A DNA stretch of 11,923 nucleotides, taken from NCBI GenBank assembly GCA_016284975.1, contig JAEEPV010000269.1, positions 1 to 11,923 of the forward strand, read 5' to 3'. Position 1 is the stretch's first letter; every line of letters begins with the position of its first letter. Made by a program: the position numbers and the translations under genes. The stretch is from Solobacterium sp. GTDB lineage: Bacteria > Bacillota_I > Bacilli_A > Erysipelotrichales > Erysipelotrichaceae. Of the stretch, positions 1 to 7,422 are shown piece after piece. The notes under the pieces are model-generated. The model did no database searches, was not told the origin of the DNA, and saw nothing but the letters and a program-made list of their open reading frames with translations.

Positions 1-3000
1 AAGATGGTAATTCGAATATTGAAAATGTGACCCGTATGTATTATCCGATCATGACGGAAGATGGTTCTTCGATCCGAAGATTCCCGGTTGATCCGGATGG
101 AATACTGCGAATCAACGGTTTTCTTCCGCAGGGGAAGAAATGGTGGATTCGGGAAGTAAAGAGTGCGAATGCGTTTGATACAGATGACCGTCCGTGGTCT
201 GTTGAAACGACATCGACCGGTGCTTCAGCAGTTTACTCGTTTGTGAACAGGCTCCGCGATGTGACGCTTGAACTTACGAAACAGGACGAAGAAGATCCGG
301 TGACGAAGATCAATGGTGCGAAGTTTGTATTCTATGAAACCGGTGATCTGGATCTTTCAAAAGATCCGACGGACTATGGAACCGAAGTAAATCTCGGACG
401 AATGAAAACACCGGCAATTACCTATCGACAGCTGAAAGAACGAAGCGGCCTTAAGGTTGGAGACAGCTTTGTATTTAACGGGTTCCTGTATGAGATCAGG
501 GAAATTATCGACAGCCAGTATATCCTGGATGCTGTTAAAGCAAGTCAATACCAGCCTGCAGATACGAATTGCTTCTCCAGATATCAGCTGAAGGAGAATC
601 CGAGTGTCGGAGATGAAATTGAAGCAAGAGAAGTTTCTTCCATGCATGGAACATTTGATACGGAAGACGATGATGTCCGTGTGCGGAAAGCGGTGATTAC
701 CGATATCCAGGCGGACGGGGGTTTTGTGACAGTATCTGTAAATGAAACCGAACAGAAAGCAAACATTCTGGTTAATGAAACCAGTGAACCGGATTTTGCG
801 GCATTTGAAGCAGCTTCGCAGGAACAGAATGTTCCGCTGCAGCGGGGCAGCCGTCTTGAAGTCGGCCGTACGGTCTATACACTCAAATCGATTAATTCGA
901 ACAGTCTCATCGCAAGTCCGGACCGGAAATACACAATCAGCCTGCGGGACCCCAAACCGGAGTGGAGCGATATACCGGATGCCAGAAATCTGATGGCAGG
1001 AGATCAGTTTGTGCTTTGTTATCCGTATTCCGAGGACGGCAGTTCGTATGAGATGCGGCAGATCACATTTACCGTACTGCAGAACGGTCCGTATGCCATG
1101 AAAGTGGAAGCGGATGGAAACGAAATGACCATCACGGCACCGGAGTGGATCTCCTATGAAGATATTCCGGAAACCGTGTCAAAAGAAGAACAGTTCATCG
1201 TGACAGCTGTTCAGAATCCGGTTTACATCGTCAGCGACAGCAGAGGAAATCGATATAAGATTACAGACCGGGCAACGGAAGTAATCCACAGAGCTTCTGA
1301 AGAGGATGAGAACAACCGGGTTTATGACGGACTGAGCAGTGATCTGAGTTATCAGGAACTGATAGGCGGTGAACAGACGGAAGGAGGCGCATGCCTGGAT
1401 CCGTATGATCCGAAAGGATGTCCGGTTGGACTGACGCGGCAGAAAGAACTGGCAAAGGTGGATTCCATCAATTATGCTGGTCCGCAGTACGAAGAAGTTG
1501 ATGCGGCGGACAGAGAAGTCGGAAAAGAACTGTTAAAAGACGGAGTTGTCTACCGGGTAAAGGAAGTGGATGAAGTATCACTGATCCTTTCGTTTGGAGT
1601 AAACGGAATGGAGTATCTTGCGGAAGTAAACGATGGAAGGCATACGGACAAGGCATTTCATACGACAAAGATACCGGTGACCTTCACCGTGGAAGAGCGG
1701 GATGAAAAACAGATCGATGTGGACTGGCAGACGATTCAGGTTCCAAAGAACAGTCTGACCAGCAAGTCTTCACTTCATCTTTATGCATATGCGGAAGAAG
1801 GAACGCAGGGAGATCTCAGCTGGCAGAATCTGCCGGAAAACGCCGGTACAGGCAGCCGGTTTACCGATGCCAATAATGTGGAATATACCGTTCTTTACGC
1901 AGAAGAGATCAATCAAAAAGTAATTGTGGAATCCTTTCGCGGCCGCTATGAAGTGACTCCGGAAGCGGTTCGAAGCGTGATGCCGGTTACCTGGCAGACC
2001 GTTGTGGATCAGGAAACAGAACGGGGCGCAGTGTATAAACCCGGGGATACGTTTCTGGTGATGTATAACAATGTACTGAGCAGCGGAGATGTGTTTGAAA
2101 AGGACGGGATCCGATATCTCATTGTGAATACGGATTATGAAGACGACGGACGGGGAACCATGACATTGCGCAATGGCAGTGACTATCAGAAAAAACTAGT
2201 CTATGCATGGAATGCAGATGCGCCTCTTTCCGCAGAAGAACTGACACAGACGAGCGGACCGATTGAAGTCGATGGAATCTCCTATGAGGTGATCCGGGAA
2301 TCTGCATCCGGCTATGAAACGATTCGTTTGCAGGCAGAGGATGGTAAAACCGCAGAGACCATTATTGTGCAGGAGGTGACCGATTCGAACTGCCATGATC
2401 CGTATGAAGAACAGGCGCCGTCCTTCCGGGTGGAAGTAGATAAGCCGCAGGGTCTGCAGTACGAAGATGCGGATCTTGCGCGATATGGCGTAAAGAAATC
2501 CGGCATGCATGTAAGAATCAATGACGTTCTGTACGAGATTCAGTCGATAACAGAAAACGAGATAACCGTCCGTAATACAGCCGGTGAGGTATTTGTGATT
2601 ACGGAAGAAGCAGGGGAAGAGGATCCGTTCACATTGGAAACATTTCGGAATACTCCGACAGAATGGATCGCGGGGGATACGATTGAAGTTCAAAATGAAA
2701 CATACCGAATTCTTTCCATTGATCACGACGATACGCACGGAACGATTCTGAAAGTCAAAAAGAAGAACAGTCATACCGTTGAAACGGCGGAAGAATTTCC
2801 GGATCTCAATACCTATGAAACAGAGGCGCTGCATTATTACCACACCGGCAATACGTACAGTCTTCCTCTGAAACCGGGTGAGTGGAGTTGTCGTCTGCGA
2901 AGTGAGAATCCACACATACGTCTGGAAAACATCGATGGTACCTGGACGCTTTCTTCCAATGCCAACGCGACCGCGGTGCTAGAGATAACCGATGCGGATG

Positions 3001-4937
3001 GTGATATCATCCGGGCAGAACGGATCATATTCTCATTAACGGAACCGGAAGGTGAAATTGTCGGTCTGCCTGTCTTTGCAGGAATCACCGGTCATCAGTA
3101 CATCCGTATTGTGGACAGTACAAATCACAATATGCCGATTGCCGGGAAGCAGGTAATCATCTGTTCGGATGAATCAATGAACAGAAAGGTAAAACAGGCG
3201 GTCAGTGATTCATATGGAACCGTAGATGTTTCGGATCTGGAACCGGGTACCTACTGGTACCTTGATCCGATTACCGAACAGCCAGAGAAGTTTGATACCG
3301 TCAGTCCGGAACATGTGAAGGGACAGCTCCGTGTAAACGGACTGAAATGGGGAAGAACGTATCTTGCCTGCGAGGCAGAGCTTCCGGAAGGATATGATTA
3401 CGGCACTGCAGAAGTGACTCATACTTTCACCATGAATGCAGATGCGAAAACCAATACGATACAGGCATCTCTGGAAAACAGACTGCGTCGGATCGCGGTA
3501 AAGGTGTATAAAGTCGATCAGGATGATCATCGGATCCCTCTGAACAACGCCTGGTTTACAGCGGAAGATGTTACCGATGAAACGACGGTGATCGATGAAA
3601 AACAAAGCTCCTCTTATCGGGAGAAGATAACGATTGCGGATATTCCGGATGAAACAAACGCGGGTGATATTGTTTCCGTATGGCCGACAAAGACCGCCGG
3701 AAAAAAGCATATCTACCGGATTGAAAAGGTCCTGAAGGAAGAAGTGATTCTTTCCAGACTGGAAGACGGGGCGTTTAAGGGAAGCTATCACATTCCCGTA
3801 AACGGATACAGCGTAACTGCACCGATGCAGTATACCGATATCACCCGTTCGCTTAAGAATCCAAGAGCTGGTGCGGTGTTTGAACAGATTGAAAAGGAAC
3901 CGGTCAGTGCAATCCGGCAATATCAGGTGATATCTGTAAAAAAGGAAGCAGTTCCGGATGTATTTGGAGAACTTTCCGGGAAACGGAAAATAACAGAATG
4001 TCAGCTGATCGATCTCGATGACAGTTCAAAAACAGTCTTTACGGTACGTGCAGTGCAGAATAATGAAACATATGGTGCACAGATGATGGGAGAATATGTC
4101 AGCGGCGGTATTCTGATGCGAAGCACACATGAAGAAAACCGTTTGCCAATCACCTTTGAGGAAGCGCTTGATGCAGGTCTCTCTGCGCCAGGTGATTCCG
4201 TCAAACGAATGGTAAATCGTACGGCTGAGATGCCAGGCTGGCAGTTGGTTCACCAGGCACTTGAAGAACAGAAAGAGACACTGTCATATGGCGGCGAGAC
4301 CTGGTCGATTCGTTCCGACGGAGAAAATCAGGCGGTAATCCGGATCCGGGATCTGGAATATCGGCTGACCCCTGCAACGATTCCCGGAGCTGCCGGCTGG
4401 CAGGAGGAAGATACGCTTGAAGTAATTTCTACTGAAAGCAGCGATGAAAACCTCACTGCTTTGACAGTCCGGGATTCCCGCGGCAATACCTGGTATCTGA
4501 CGAAAGACATTTCACAGGAAACCGTCACGACCGGAACACCCGGAATATATGTGAAAGTGGCGGGACCAAATGAAACAGTTCTGGATGGATATACCGGAGC
4601 AGATGGAAGAATCGTATTCGCGGATCTGGCAGAAGGAGACTATCTGGTAAGCAAAGAAGACGTTGTATCGCCAGCTCATGTGGAAAAAGGAATGATTCTT
4701 CTGCCGGAAGTGAAATATGGTCATTCTGTTCGCATCTGTGAAACCAAATCACCGCTGGGTTATCTGATCGGAGAAGCCTGTGCGGTTATCGTGCCAAAGT
4801 CGGAATACACGGTCGATACCGTAACCAATACCCGAACCAATGCGAAGGTTGTAACCCGAAGAAAAGAGATCCGGAAAATCCTGATCTCACGGCGCACAGG
4901 AGAAAACTATGAAACGGAAACTGCGTCCCTGGGTTAA
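1..4937 (+). CDS. Giant Cna_B/SpaA-type surface protein, 5' end outside window
   Basis: The frame is open to the first base, so the true start and any signal peptide lie upstream. A GTG at 27 is only the first in-window start codon, and residue numbers here count from it. Residues 1-76 are the end of a Cna_B-like domain (REV at 42-44, VN at 73-74). Residues 77-108 open a second one (LTKQD at 83-87, GAKF at 97-100), whose closing half (LEPGTY, PEGYDYG, ENRLR) appears only at about 1006-1153. A third opens at 1154 (YKVD at 1161-1164) and closes at about 1499-1608 (GADGR, KSPLGY, TNTRTN). Two arrays of a degenerate beta-rich module fill the gaps. By analogy with isopeptide-forming Cna_B domains, candidate Lys/Glu/Asn triads are K85/E1116/N1151 and K1162/E1572/N1601. 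The tail (1609-1636) is basic then acidic, with no membrane helix and no LPxTG or NPQTN. The last 29 bases overlap the sortase gene. Likely role is adhesin or pilus-like stalk; the exact function is unknown. Confidence 0.85.
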   Translation, partial: DGNSNIENVTRMYYPIMTEDGSSIRRFPVDPDGILRINGFLPQGKKWWIREVKSANAFDTDDRPWSVETTSTGASAVYSFVNRLRDVTLELTKQDEEDPVTKINGAKFVFYETGDLDLSKDPTDYGTEVNLGRMKTPAITYRQLKERSGLKVGDSFVFNGFLYEIREIIDSQYILDAVKASQYQPADTNCFSRYQLKENPSVGDEIEAREVSSMHGTFDTEDDDVRVRKAVITDIQADGGFVTVSVNETEQKANILVNETSEPDFAAFEAASQEQNVPLQRGSRLEVGRTVYTLKSINSNSLIASPDRKYTISLRDPKPEWSDIPDARNLMAGDQFVLCYPYSEDGSSYEMRQITFTVLQNGPYAMKVEADGNEMTITAPEWISYEDIPETVSKEEQFIVTAVQNPVYIVSDSRGNRYKITDRATEVIHRASEEDENNRVYDGLSSDLSYQELIGGEQTEGGACLDPYDPKGCPVGLTRQKELAKVDSINYAGPQYEEVDAADREVGKELLKDGVVYRVKEVDEVSLILSFGVNGMEYLAEVNDGRHTDKAFHTTKIPVTFTVEERDEKQIDVDWQTIQVPKNSLTSKSSLHLYAYAEEGTQGDLSWQNLPENAGTGSRFTDANNVEYTVLYAEEINQKVIVESFRGRYEVTPEAVRSVMPVTWQTVVDQETERGAVYKPGDTFLVMYNNVLSSGDVFEKDGIRYLIVNTDYEDDGRGTMTLRNGSDYQKKLVYAWNADAPLSAEELTQTSGPIEVDGISYEVIRESASGYETIRLQAEDGKTAETIIVQEVTDSNCHDPYEEQAPSFRVEVDKPQGLQYEDADLARYGVKKSGMHVRINDVLYEIQSITENEITVRNTAGEVFVITEEAGEEDPFTLETFRNTPTEWIAGDTIEVQNETYRILSIDHDDTHGTILKVKKKNSHTVETAEEFPDLNTYETEALHYYHTGNTYSLPLKPGEWSCRLRSENPHIRLENIDGTWTLSSNANATAVLEITDADGDIIRAERIIFSLTEPEGEIVGLPVFAGITGHQYIRIVDSTNHNMPIAGKQVIICSDESMNRKVKQAVSDSYGTVDVSDLEPGTYWYLDPITEQPEKFDTVSPEHVKGQLRVNGLKWGRTYLACEAELPEGYDYGTAEVTHTFTMNADAKTNTIQASLENRLRRIAVKVYKVDQDDHRIPLNNAWFTAEDVTDETTVIDEKQSSSYREKITIADIPDETNAGDIVSVWPTKTAGKKHIYRIEKVLKEEVILSRLEDGAFKGSYHIPVNGYSVTAPMQYTDITRSLKNPRAGAVFEQIEKEPVSAIRQYQVISVKKEAVPDVFGELSGKRKITECQLIDLDDSSKTVFTVRAVQNNETYGAQMMGEYVSGGILMRSTHEENRLPITFEEALDAGLSAPGDSVKRMVNRTAEMPGWQLVHQALEEQKETLSYGGETWSIRSDGENQAVIRIRDLEYRLTPATIPGAAGWQEEDTLEVISTESSDENLTALTVRDSRGNTWYLTKDISQETVTTGTPGIYVKVAGPNETVLDGYTGADGRIVFADLAEGDYLVSKEDVVSPAHVEKGMILLPEVKYGHSVRICETKSPLGYLIGEACAVIVPKSEYTVDTVTNTRTNAKVVTRRKEIRKILISRRTGENYETETASLG
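354..3041 (+). repeat. First array of degenerate ~35-residue beta modules inside the giant protein
   Basis: Residues about 110-1005 contain many diverged copies of one pattern: Gly-(Asp/Ser)-x-hydrophobic, a short turn, Tyr-x-(Ile/Val/Leu)-x-x-(Ile/Val), then alternating hydrophobics, often an aromatic, and Ile/Leu-(Thr/Ser). Clear copies lie near residues 145-178 (VGDSFVFNGFLYEIREI), 274-306, 324-371, 385-414, 499-535, 608-645, 686-727, 745-782, 825-860 (GMHVRINDVLYEIQSI) and 883-912 (GDTIEVQNETYRILSI). The copies share a spacing pattern rather than DNA identity, so duplication is old. I do not recognise a named family. The array sits between the opening and closing halves of a Cna_B-like domain. 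Confidence 0.6.
3603..4520 (+). repeat. Second array of the same beta modules, inside the next Cna_B-like domain
   Basis: Residues about 1193-1498 contain further copies of the Gly-Asp...Tyr-x-Ile pattern: near 1212-1257 (AGDIVSVWP then HIYRIEKV), 1420-1449 and 1461-1494 (EEDTLEV then GNTWYLTKD). A longer, less regular stretch at about 1270-1400 may hold one or two more. As in the first array, the module run interrupts a Cna_B-like domain after its first strands (YKVD at 1161) and before its closing strands (GADGRIVFADL at 1524-1534). Boundaries are by eye. Confidence 0.5.
4898..4903 (+). promoter_or_regulatory. Ribosome binding site of the sortase gene, inside the giant gene
   Basis: AGGAGA lies five bases before the ATG at 4909 and within the last codons of the giant gene. 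It fixes the sortase start and suggests that sortase translation is coupled to, or re-initiates from, translation of the surface protein. Confidence 0.75.
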
Positions 4938-5631
4938 GGTGGTACTGACACTGTTTCCGCTTGCGGGCTCAGCTGCACTGACAAAGTATCCAACGGATCT
5001 TCCGCAGCTTCAAAATCCGAATTCTTCCATGGCGGAAGAATACATTCATACACTGGATGAGGAGCCGCTGACACTGGAAGCGTGGCAGAAGATCAATCCG
5101 CGCGTGAAGTATGTGCTGCGGTTTACGGACAAAGACAAGTACCGGGCAATTCCGGTCGTCTGCACACCAGATGCGGCATATGCTCTGAAACACAATGTGC
5201 GGGGAGAAAATGACACCATGGGTTCGGTCTTCTGTGATCCATGCGCTTCGAGTCCGGTCAATCTTGTGATCTATGGCCATTCCTCCAAAACAAAAGACTG
5301 GTGCTTTACCTTTCTCAAACAATATCGGGACAAAGATTACTTTCAAAACCATCCATCCTTTCTGCTGGAATCGCAGGAAGGTCTGATTCCATGTCGGATC
5401 ATTTCCTCCGCGACCTATGATCTGGAAGAAGAAACAGAAACCGGATGGGCGGATCCGAATACCGGAAATACGGAAGAAGTAATGCAGATGATCAAAGATT
5501 CGATTCCATATCTGGATCAGCGCCGGGAGGGTGAAGTGTATGAAGGCGGTGGACTTGTGACATTGGTGACCTGTGATATGGAAAAAACGGACAGCCGGAT
5601 CGTCATTCAGGCACTGAGGGAAATCGGATGA
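4909..5631 (+). CDS. srtB: Class B sortase
   Basis: This 240-residue protein has the size and order of a class B sortase, a membrane-bound cysteine transpeptidase that attaches or polymerises surface proteins. Basic residues 2-10 precede a hydrophobic stretch at about 10-25, a likely signal anchor with the catalytic domain outside. Catalytic residues are visible: His124 in VIYGHSS (120-126), Cys222 in LVTCD (219-223) and Arg230 in DSRIVI (228-233). The segments IPVVC (81-85), GSVFCDP (105-111) and YFQNHPSF (144-151) follow the class B pattern. Cys109, Cys112 and Cys132 near the catalytic His are unusual. The start is fixed by the AGGAGA site; the gene overlaps the giant gene by 29 bases and the next gene by four. 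Its likely substrate is the upstream protein, though that protein shows no standard sorting motif. Confidence 0.9.
   Translation: MKRKLRPWVKVVLTLFPLAGSAALTKYPTDLPQLQNPNSSMAEEYIHTLDEEPLTLEAWQKINPRVKYVLRFTDKDKYRAIPVVCTPDAAYALKHNVRGENDTMGSVFCDPCASSPVNLVIYGHSSKTKDWCFTFLKQYRDKDYFQNHPSFLLESQEGLIPCRIISSATYDLEEETETGWADPNTGNTEEVMQMIKDSIPYLDQRREGEVYEGGGLVTLVTCDMEKTDSRIVIQALREIG
5616..5631 (+). promoter_or_regulatory. Ribosome binding site and ATGA stop/start overlap
   Basis: GAGGG at 5616-5620 precedes the ATG at 5628, and the sortase TGA at 5629-5631 overlaps that ATG in ATGA. This is the classic arrangement for translational coupling and decides the start of the third gene. Confidence 0.75.
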
Positions 5632-6644
5632 GTGACTTCAGTACTGAGCTAATGACGTTTCTTCAGCGCAGTGAGATTGAAAAAGGGCGACAGGAAGAAC
5701 TGAGTGAGGAAGAACTGAAGCTCTTCAGCAGACAGGAGTTTAACTATCTGCAGATGGGGGTGCTGCGTTCTGCCCTTCGTTCCGGGTTGAGCAAAGAACA
5801 GGTGCGCCAGATTGCAAAACCCTGGATTGCTTCAGATGAAATGGAAGAACTGATAAACGAGATGAAGGAGGGAAAATCTCCATCGATTCCAAAGAAACCG
5901 CGTTCAGTTCCGATATTGATTATTGGAGCAGTGATTCTGTCGCTGCTTGGAATTGCGGTGATTGTAATTACAAGACCGAAAACAGATGTACCGGTACTGA
6001 CGCTGACATCGGATGAAATCCGTCTTGCCTGCGGAATGACGTTTGAACCTTCTGCATATGTAAAAGAAGTTCAGGGTGAAGATGCCCATCTGATCCTGCC
6101 GGATTCCTTTACTGCGAAAATGCCGGAAGAGCGTCTGGTCTGTTATGAACTAGAGACAAGGGATGGTACGATACAGAAGCTGATGAGGATTCGGATCATT
6201 GATGAAACTGCTCCGGAAATCACGCTTTCAAATGATCATATCGAACTGCTTCGGGTTACGAAGTTCTCCTGCCTTGCCTATCTTGTAAATGCGAAAGACA
6301 ATGTGGACGGAGACCTGACGGACAGGGTGGAATGCAGTGACGCACTGGGAGAAGAAAATACGCAGTCTGTTGAATACGTCGTGCAGGATCGCAGCGGAAA
6401 CCGGACGGTAAAGCTGCTGGAAGTTCACTACGCAGACGGGGAAGAAGAAACAGAAGAACCGGACAAAACACCGACAGTGAAACCGCCTGCCGTAATGGAA
6501 GCTACACCGGATCCGGTGTATGTGCCGCCTGTGGCTTCCTATGAAGAATCGTCTTCCGGAACCATTGTCGAATACACAGAATCATCCGTGGAAAGCGAAG
6601 AAGTTGTCTCTTCGGAAACGGTTGTACAGCATTCGTTCGGATAA
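5628..6644 (+). CDS. Single-pass membrane protein with extracellular DUF5011-like Ig domain
   Basis: The 338-residue protein has three parts. Residues 1-93 are predicted cytoplasmic and helical; QMGVLRSALRSGLS (42-55) followed by EMEELINEMKEG (71-82) resembles the QM-x-x-(I/L)R-x-GL-x-x-GL helical repeats common in Bacillota proteins. Residues 94-115 form one membrane helix. The outside part holds about 150 residues of beta structure, with DETAPEITL (192-200), AKDNVDGDLTDRV (222-234) and VVQDRSGN (251-258), the signature of DUF5011-type Ig-like domains. Residues 270-338 are a Pro/Glu/Ser/Val-rich tail, probably extended in the cell wall. It is the last gene of the cassette and is followed by a strong terminator. 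A role as membrane partner or sensor of the sortase and giant protein is inferred from position only. Confidence 0.8.
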   Translation: MSDFSTELMTFLQRSEIEKGRQEELSEEELKLFSRQEFNYLQMGVLRSALRSGLSKEQVRQIAKPWIASDEMEELINEMKEGKSPSIPKKPRSVPILIIGAVILSLLGIAVIVITRPKTDVPVLTLTSDEIRLACGMTFEPSAYVKEVQGEDAHLILPDSFTAKMPEERLVCYELETRDGTIQKLMRIRIIDETAPEITLSNDHIELLRVTKFSCLAYLVNAKDNVDGDLTDRVECSDALGEENTQSVEYVVQDRSGNRTVKLLEVHYADGEEETEEPDKTPTVKPPAVMEATPDPVYVPPVASYEESSSGTIVEYTESSVESEEVVSSETVVQHSFG

Positions 6645-6695
6645 AAAATCAGCGGGTCGTCCGGAATTATCGTTCCGGATCGATCGGCTGATTTT
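6643..6695. terminator. Bidirectional Rho-independent terminator between converging genes
   Basis: A long imperfect hairpin pairs AAAATCAGC (6645-6653) with GCTGATTTT (6687-6695) and TCCGGAA (6660-6666) with TTCCGGA (6673-6679) around a six-base loop, with further pairs between. The A run at 6643-6648 gives a T tract for minus-strand transcripts, and GATTTT serves plus-strand transcripts. The hairpin includes the trmD stop codon and its last codons. Confidence 0.8.
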
Positions 6696-7410
6696 CTTCG
6701 TTTCGGATTTCTTCAAGCAGTCCAAGGTCTTCCTCGCTCAAAGTCACGGCATCCAGCATCTCCGGCCGGCTGTGCAGTGTTCTGCGCAGGGATTCCTTTC
6801 GCTTCCAGATACGGATCTTTTCAGCGTGGCCGCTGCGCAGTACTTCCGGAACCTGCATTCCGCGATACATTTCCGGCCGTGTATACTGTGGATGTTCCAG
6901 AAGGCCGGTTTCGAAGGATTCGTTGGCGGCCGCACCTTCTTTGAGTGTTCCATCCAGCAGCCGGACAATCGAGTCAATTACCGTCATGGCAGGCAGCTCC
7001 CCGCCACTGAGAATATAATCACCGACGGATATCTGTTCATCGACAGCGTTCAGGATCCTCTCATCGATGCCTTCATAATGACCGCATAACAGGATCAGAT
7101 CCGTTTCTTTGGAAAGTCTGTGCGCATCCTTCTGCGTGTAGGCTGTGCCGCATGGTGTAAACGCGATGATCCGGCTGGCGGGGGTGCGGATCGAATCGAG
7201 ACAGCGGTAAACCGGCTCACATCGCATTATCATTCCGATACCTCCGCCATACGGGCTTTCATCTATATGACGGAAGCTGCCGTCCGCATACGATTTGAGG
7301 TCCAGAATTCTCAGATGGAGCTGATTGTTGGAAACTGCGCGGCGTACCAGCGGGTGTTCCAGAAAACTGGTGAATTGATCCGGAAAGATTGTCAGAACTG
7401 TAATGTTCAT
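6667..7410 (-). CDS. trmD: tRNA (guanine-37-N1)-methyltransferase
   Basis: TrmD methylates G37 next to the anticodon of tRNAs reading CUN, CCN and CGG codons, using S-adenosylmethionine; the modification prevents frameshifting. The 247-residue length is normal for the family. Motifs: MNITVLTIFP start, SPYGGGIGMIM (52-62), FTPCGTAYTQ (84-93), LLCGHYEGIDERI (107-119) and SVGDYILSGGELPA (128-141) forming the trefoil-knot cofactor site, then GLLEHPQYTRPE (169-180) and VLRSGH (190-195). By eye alignment, the Asp used as catalytic base in characterised TrmD (DSF) is Glu164 (ESF) here. The gene is away from its common rpsP-rimM-rplS neighbours. No ribosome binding site is visible before the ATG, and a TATAAT ends six bases upstream. 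Confidence 0.95.
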   Translation of the reverse strand: MNITVLTIFPDQFTSFLEHPLVRRAVSNNQLHLRILDLKSYADGSFRHIDESPYGGGIGMIMRCEPVYRCLDSIRTPASRIIAFTPCGTAYTQKDAHRLSKETDLILLCGHYEGIDERILNAVDEQISVGDYILSGGELPAMTVIDSIVRLLDGTLKEGAAANESFETGLLEHPQYTRPEMYRGMQVPEVLRSGHAEKIRIWKRKESLRRTLHSRPEMLDAVTLSEEDLGLLEEIRNEENQPIDPER

Positions 7411-7416
7411 GCATGA

Positions 7417-7422
7417 ATTATA
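7417..7422 (-). promoter_or_regulatory. Perfect -10 box (TATAAT) just upstream of trmD
   Basis: Read on the minus strand, TATAAT ends six bases before the trmD ATG, so transcription would begin at about the A of the start codon. A good -35 box is not visible at the usual spacing. trmD must be transcribed from this 86-base gap or from within the opposing gene, because its upstream neighbour is divergent. Confidence 0.4.

Noticed and set aside
2196..3920. Minus-strand ORFs of 239 and 236 codons within the giant gene
   Set aside because: They arise opposite the coding frame of the giant gene, lack ribosome binding sites and read as basic, low-meaning peptides; the plus frame has clear domain motifs throughout.
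4890..4960. Programmed frameshift joining the giant protein to the sortase membrane segment
   Set aside because: No standard slippery heptamer is visible, and the sortase has its own well-spaced ribosome binding site and ATG; simple overlap explains the arrangement.
6520..7089. Plus-strand 189-codon ORF
   Set aside because: It is antisense to trmD and overlaps the end of the DUF5011 gene and the terminator; the translation has no recognisable features.
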